Shown: positions 61,686-64,000 of the stretch, piece after piece
How the letters are laid out: the number at the start of each line of letters is the position of its first letter
Numbering within the stretch: the first letter of the stretch is position 1
Translations under genes and position numbers: made by a program
The notes under the pieces: model-generated
What the model saw: the letters and a program-made list of their open reading frames with translations, nothing else
Told to the model about the DNA's origin: nothing
Databases searched by the model: none
Assembly: GCA_964547645.1 (NCBI GenBank)
Contig: CAZJOM010000005.1
Location: forward strand, 1 to 64,000
Direction of reading: 5' to 3'
Source of the DNA: SZUA-430 sp964547645
Lineage (GTDB): Bacteria > Pseudomonadota > Alphaproteobacteria > Micropepsales > Micropepsaceae
Length of the DNA stretch: 64,000 nucleotides

Positions 61686-61862
61686 GCCAGCGCATTGCGC
61701 AGGCGGGCGTTAGGAACTTATAAACCGGCCCTAACGGTACATCCAATGTGGTTTGTGTCGCGTGATTCGTTGAGGATGTATCCGGTGTGCCGGGGCTTCG
61801 GGCCGACCTTCGTCGGTGCCTCTTTCCGCCCCATCCCGGCTTAGTTGAGTTGAGAGGACGAG

Positions 61863-63002
61863 ATGCCCTGGAACGACAACAAGGGGGGCGGCGGTGGCTG
61901 GGGCCCCGGCGGCGGCGGACGCGGACCATGGGGGCAAGGGCCCTCGAACGGTGGCGGCGGACGCGGTCAGGGGCCAAACATTCGCCCGCCCGATCTTGAC
62001 GAAGTGTTCAAGCGCGCGCGCGATTGGCTTCGCCGGATGTTTCCGAACCAGCCGCCGGGCGGGATCGTGTTCTTCGGCGGCGCTGCGATTGCTCTGGCGC
62101 TCTGGCTTTTCACCGGCGTCTACGTCGTTCAGCCGGCGGAGCAGGGCATCGTGCTGCGCTTCGGCGGTTACGTCGACAAGCTTGGGCCGGGCTTGCACAT
62201 TCGTCTTCCCTATCCGATCGAAACGGTCTTGCGGCCGAATGTCGAGCAGGAGAACCAGGTCAATGTCGGCTTCCGGATCGACGCGGAGTCGGCGCGCGAC
62301 GACAACATCGACGTGCCGATCGAAAGCATGATGCTGACCGGCGACGAAAACGTCGTCGACATCGACTTCGTCGTGTTTTGGAAGGTGGCCGAGGCGGAGA
62401 ACTTTTTGTTCCAAGTCGCCGAGGTGGACGAGACGATTAAGGCGGTCGCCGAAAGCGCGATGCGCGAGGCGGTCGGTCAGGCGAAGATCGATTCGATACA
62501 GACCGAAGGCCGTGCCGAAGCGCAGGATAAGGTCCGCAAGCTGATGCAGGGGACGCTCGATTCCTACAAAGCGGGCGTCACGATCACGCGCATTCTGTTG
62601 CGCAAGGTCGATCCGCCGAGCCAGGTGATCGACGCGTTCCGCGACGTGCAAGCGGCGCGCGCGGATCAGGAAAAGAAGCGCAACGAAGCGCAGCGTCATG
62701 CGAACACGATCATTCCGCAAGCGCGAGGCGAGGCGGCGAAAATCGAGCAGGACGCGGAAGCCTACAAACAGCAGATGATCACGGAAGCGCAGGGTGAGGC
62801 GCAGCGTTTCCTGTCGATCCTCGATCAGTACAAGAACGCGCGGGAAGTGACTCGCGAACGTATGTACATCGAAACGATGCAGCGGGTGCTTGGCGGCACC
62901 AACAAGATCATCATCGAGAACAAGAACGGCGTCGTGCAGTATCTGCCGCTGCCGGAGCTTCGGCGTACGCAGACGCCCGCCACAACGACCGGGGGGAACT
63001 AG
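61863..63002 (+). CDS. hflK: FtsH regulator HflK
   Basis: A 379-residue SPFH protein forming a membrane complex with HflC that restrains the FtsH protease. A Gly-rich N-terminus (residues 5-45) precedes a transmembrane helix (about 62-82), the SPFH/prohibitin domain (VQPAEQGIVLRFGGYVDKLGPGLHIRLPYPIETV) and a coiled coil. GAGGACGAG precedes the start. Confidence 0.93.
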   Translation: MPWNDNKGGGGGWGPGGGGRGPWGQGPSNGGGGRGQGPNIRPPDLDEVFKRARDWLRRMFPNQPPGGIVFFGGAAIALALWLFTGVYVVQPAEQGIVLRFGGYVDKLGPGLHIRLPYPIETVLRPNVEQENQVNVGFRIDAESARDDNIDVPIESMMLTGDENVVDIDFVVFWKVAEAENFLFQVAEVDETIKAVAESAMREAVGQAKIDSIQTEGRAEAQDKVRKLMQGTLDSYKAGVTITRILLRKVDPPSQVIDAFRDVQAARADQEKKRNEAQRHANTIIPQARGEAAKIEQDAEAYKQQMITEAQGEAQRFLSILDQYKNAREVTRERMYIETMQRVLGGTNKIIIENKNGVVQYLPLPELRRTQTPATTTGGN

Positions 63003-63005
63003 CCC

Positions 63006-63878
63006 ATGCGCAATGCCAACGGCGTGTTGCTGTTCATCGTTGCGGCGCTTTTGTTCGTCGCGTTCAACAGCGTTTTCATCGTGGATCAGCGCGAGCAAGC
63101 GTTGATCACGCAGTTCGGCGACCCGAAGCGGGTCGTGAACGAACCGGGCTTGTCGTTCAAGGTGCCGTTCGTTCAAACGGTGACGTTCTTCGACAAGCGC
63201 ATTCTAGCGCTCGATGCGCCGCCGGAAGAGGTGATCGCGTCGGACAAGCGCCGGATTGTCGTCGATGCCTTTGCGCGCTATCGCATCGCCGATCCGCTGC
63301 GGTTCTATCAGTCGGTGCGGACGGAAGCGGTGGCGAAGCAGCGTTTGTCGTCGATCTTGAGTTCGAGCCTGCGCGGCGTGCTGGGCCAAAAGTCGTTCGT
63401 GGCGCTGTTGTCGTCGGAGCGCGCGAACATGATGCGGTCCATCCGCGACCAGATTAAGGCCGAGTCGCTTGCGTTCGGCATCGACGTCGTGGACGTGAGA
63501 ATTCGGCGCGCCGATTTGCCGAAGGAGAACTTGGAAGCCGTGTTCGGGCGGATGCAGACGGAGCGGCAACGCGAAGCGGCCGGCTATCGCGCGGCCGGTG
63601 ACGAGGAGGCGCAGCGCATTCGCTCGACCGCGGACAAGGAAGTCACGATCATCAAAGCGAATGCGACAAGGAAGTCGGAGATTCTTCGCGGTGAAGGCGA
63701 TGCGGAGCGCAACCGGGTGCTCGGCGATTCCTATGGCCGCGATCCGGAGTTCTTCGAGTTTTACCGGACGCTCAAGGCCTACGAGCAGTCGATGGGCGGG
63801 AACAACACGACGATGGTGATCTCGCCCGAAAGTCCGTTCTTCAAATATTTTCAGCGGGGCCAAGGCGCCGGCCGCTGA
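63006..63878 (+). CDS. hflC: FtsH regulator HflC
   Basis: A 290-residue SPFH protein, partner of HflK. An N-terminal transmembrane helix (about 4-22), then VDQREQALITQFGDPKRVVNEPGLSFKVPFVQTV and the DVVDVRIRRADLPKENLEAVFGRM segment typical of HflC. It starts three bases after the hflK stop. Confidence 0.94.
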   Translation: MRNANGVLLFIVAALLFVAFNSVFIVDQREQALITQFGDPKRVVNEPGLSFKVPFVQTVTFFDKRILALDAPPEEVIASDKRRIVVDAFARYRIADPLRFYQSVRTEAVAKQRLSSILSSSLRGVLGQKSFVALLSSERANMMRSIRDQIKAESLAFGIDVVDVRIRRADLPKENLEAVFGRMQTERQREAAGYRAAGDEEAQRIRSTADKEVTIIKANATRKSEILRGEGDAERNRVLGDSYGRDPEFFEFYRTLKAYEQSMGGNNTTMVISPESPFFKYFQRGQGAGR

Positions 63879-63907
63879 ACGAACGTTCGTAAACTCATTC
63901 TTTACCA

Positions 63908-63942
63908 CGCGCGGCGCTGATCATAGATCGGCGCCGCGTTTG
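63908..63942 (+). terminator. Terminator-like hairpin after hflC
   Basis: CGCGGCGC (63910-63917) can pair with GCGCCGCG (63931-63938), with an internal GATC arm, then a weak TTTGCGTTT run. It follows the perfect 12-bp palindrome ACGAACGTTCGT (63879-63890). Confidence 0.45.
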
Positions 63943-63971
63943 CGTTTGGGCGGCCCACGAAGGGGATTTGC

Positions 63972-64000
63972 TTGCTGAAATTTGTCGGCGCGGCGGCGGC
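63972..64000 (+). CDS. Possible start of next gene (partial)
   Basis: TTG 63972 after GAAGGGGA opens MLKFVGAAA, which resembles the start of a signal peptide. A DegP-type protease often follows hflC in alphaproteobacteria, so this could be its 5' end. Only nine codons are visible. Confidence 0.2.

Overview
The window is a 64 kb piece of an alphaproteobacterial chromosome. The evidence is a circularly permuted two-piece tmRNA gene whose encoded tag begins ANDN, an alphaproteobacterial-type SspB adaptor, small RHH_4 and DUF4169 proteins, a GTTC-N7-GTTC LexA box, and the gene order mraZ-to-ftsZ, lpxC, bamD, recN, ligA. The order or genus cannot be fixed from the sequence alone. Coding density is high, base composition is GC-rich, and many adjacent genes overlap by 1 or 4 bases.

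Layout. 1-2970: the 5' part of a hydantoinase/oxoprolinase gene, then divergently a TerB-DnaJ co-chaperone, a hotdog thioesterase and an Amidase_2 peptidoglycan amidase. 2989-3356: RNase P RNA. 3357-3666: a regulatory intergenic region with a LexA box and a triple MraZ-box-like repeat. 3667-22207: the complete division and cell wall cluster (mraZ, rsmH, ftsL, ftsI, murE, murF, mraY, murD, ftsW, murG, murC, murB, ddl, ftsQ, ftsA, ftsZ), all on the plus strand and mostly translationally coupled. It builds the UDP-muramyl-pentapeptide and lipid II and assembles the divisome. A four-hairpin repeat sits between murB and ddl. 22215-24829: an accessory insert (LysR regulator, membrane protein, alpha/beta hydrolase) separates ftsZ from lpxC. 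25343-26427: lpxC, carrying an assembly artefact (100 N flanked by an exact 55-base duplication). 26514-32672: two small envelope proteins, then bamD, recN and ligA.

32684-53592: mainly accessory metabolism (TetR with a divergent hydrolase, VOC protein, aminopeptidase P, a three-gene DJ-1/PfpI cassette, a metallo-beta-lactamase-fold enzyme, CoA transferase, D-aminoacylase, MAPEG protein). Conserved genes lie within it: prmA, uvrD/pcrA, fumC and sspB. A MarR-controlled operon (membrane protein, Tat-exported Acg-type nitroreductase, MarR) is preceded by two palindromic operators 22 bp apart.

53619-64000: an old yellow enzyme, mscL, a DUF465 protein, an MFS exporter, ssrA (tmRNA, minus strand), a thyA-GNAT-folA operon for thymidylate and folate metabolism, an SMP-30 lactonase, a small secreted protein, mrp/apbC broken by a second 100-N gap, and hflK-hflC with a possible next gene starting at the edge.

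No CRISPR array, prophage, insertion sequence, tRNA or rRNA gene was seen. The most interesting items are regulatory: the LexA box and MraZ-type operator in front of the division cluster, the tmRNA with its tag located near its likely adaptor gene sspB, the paired palindromes of the MarR operon, and the DJ-1/PfpI cassette placed between pepP and prmA.
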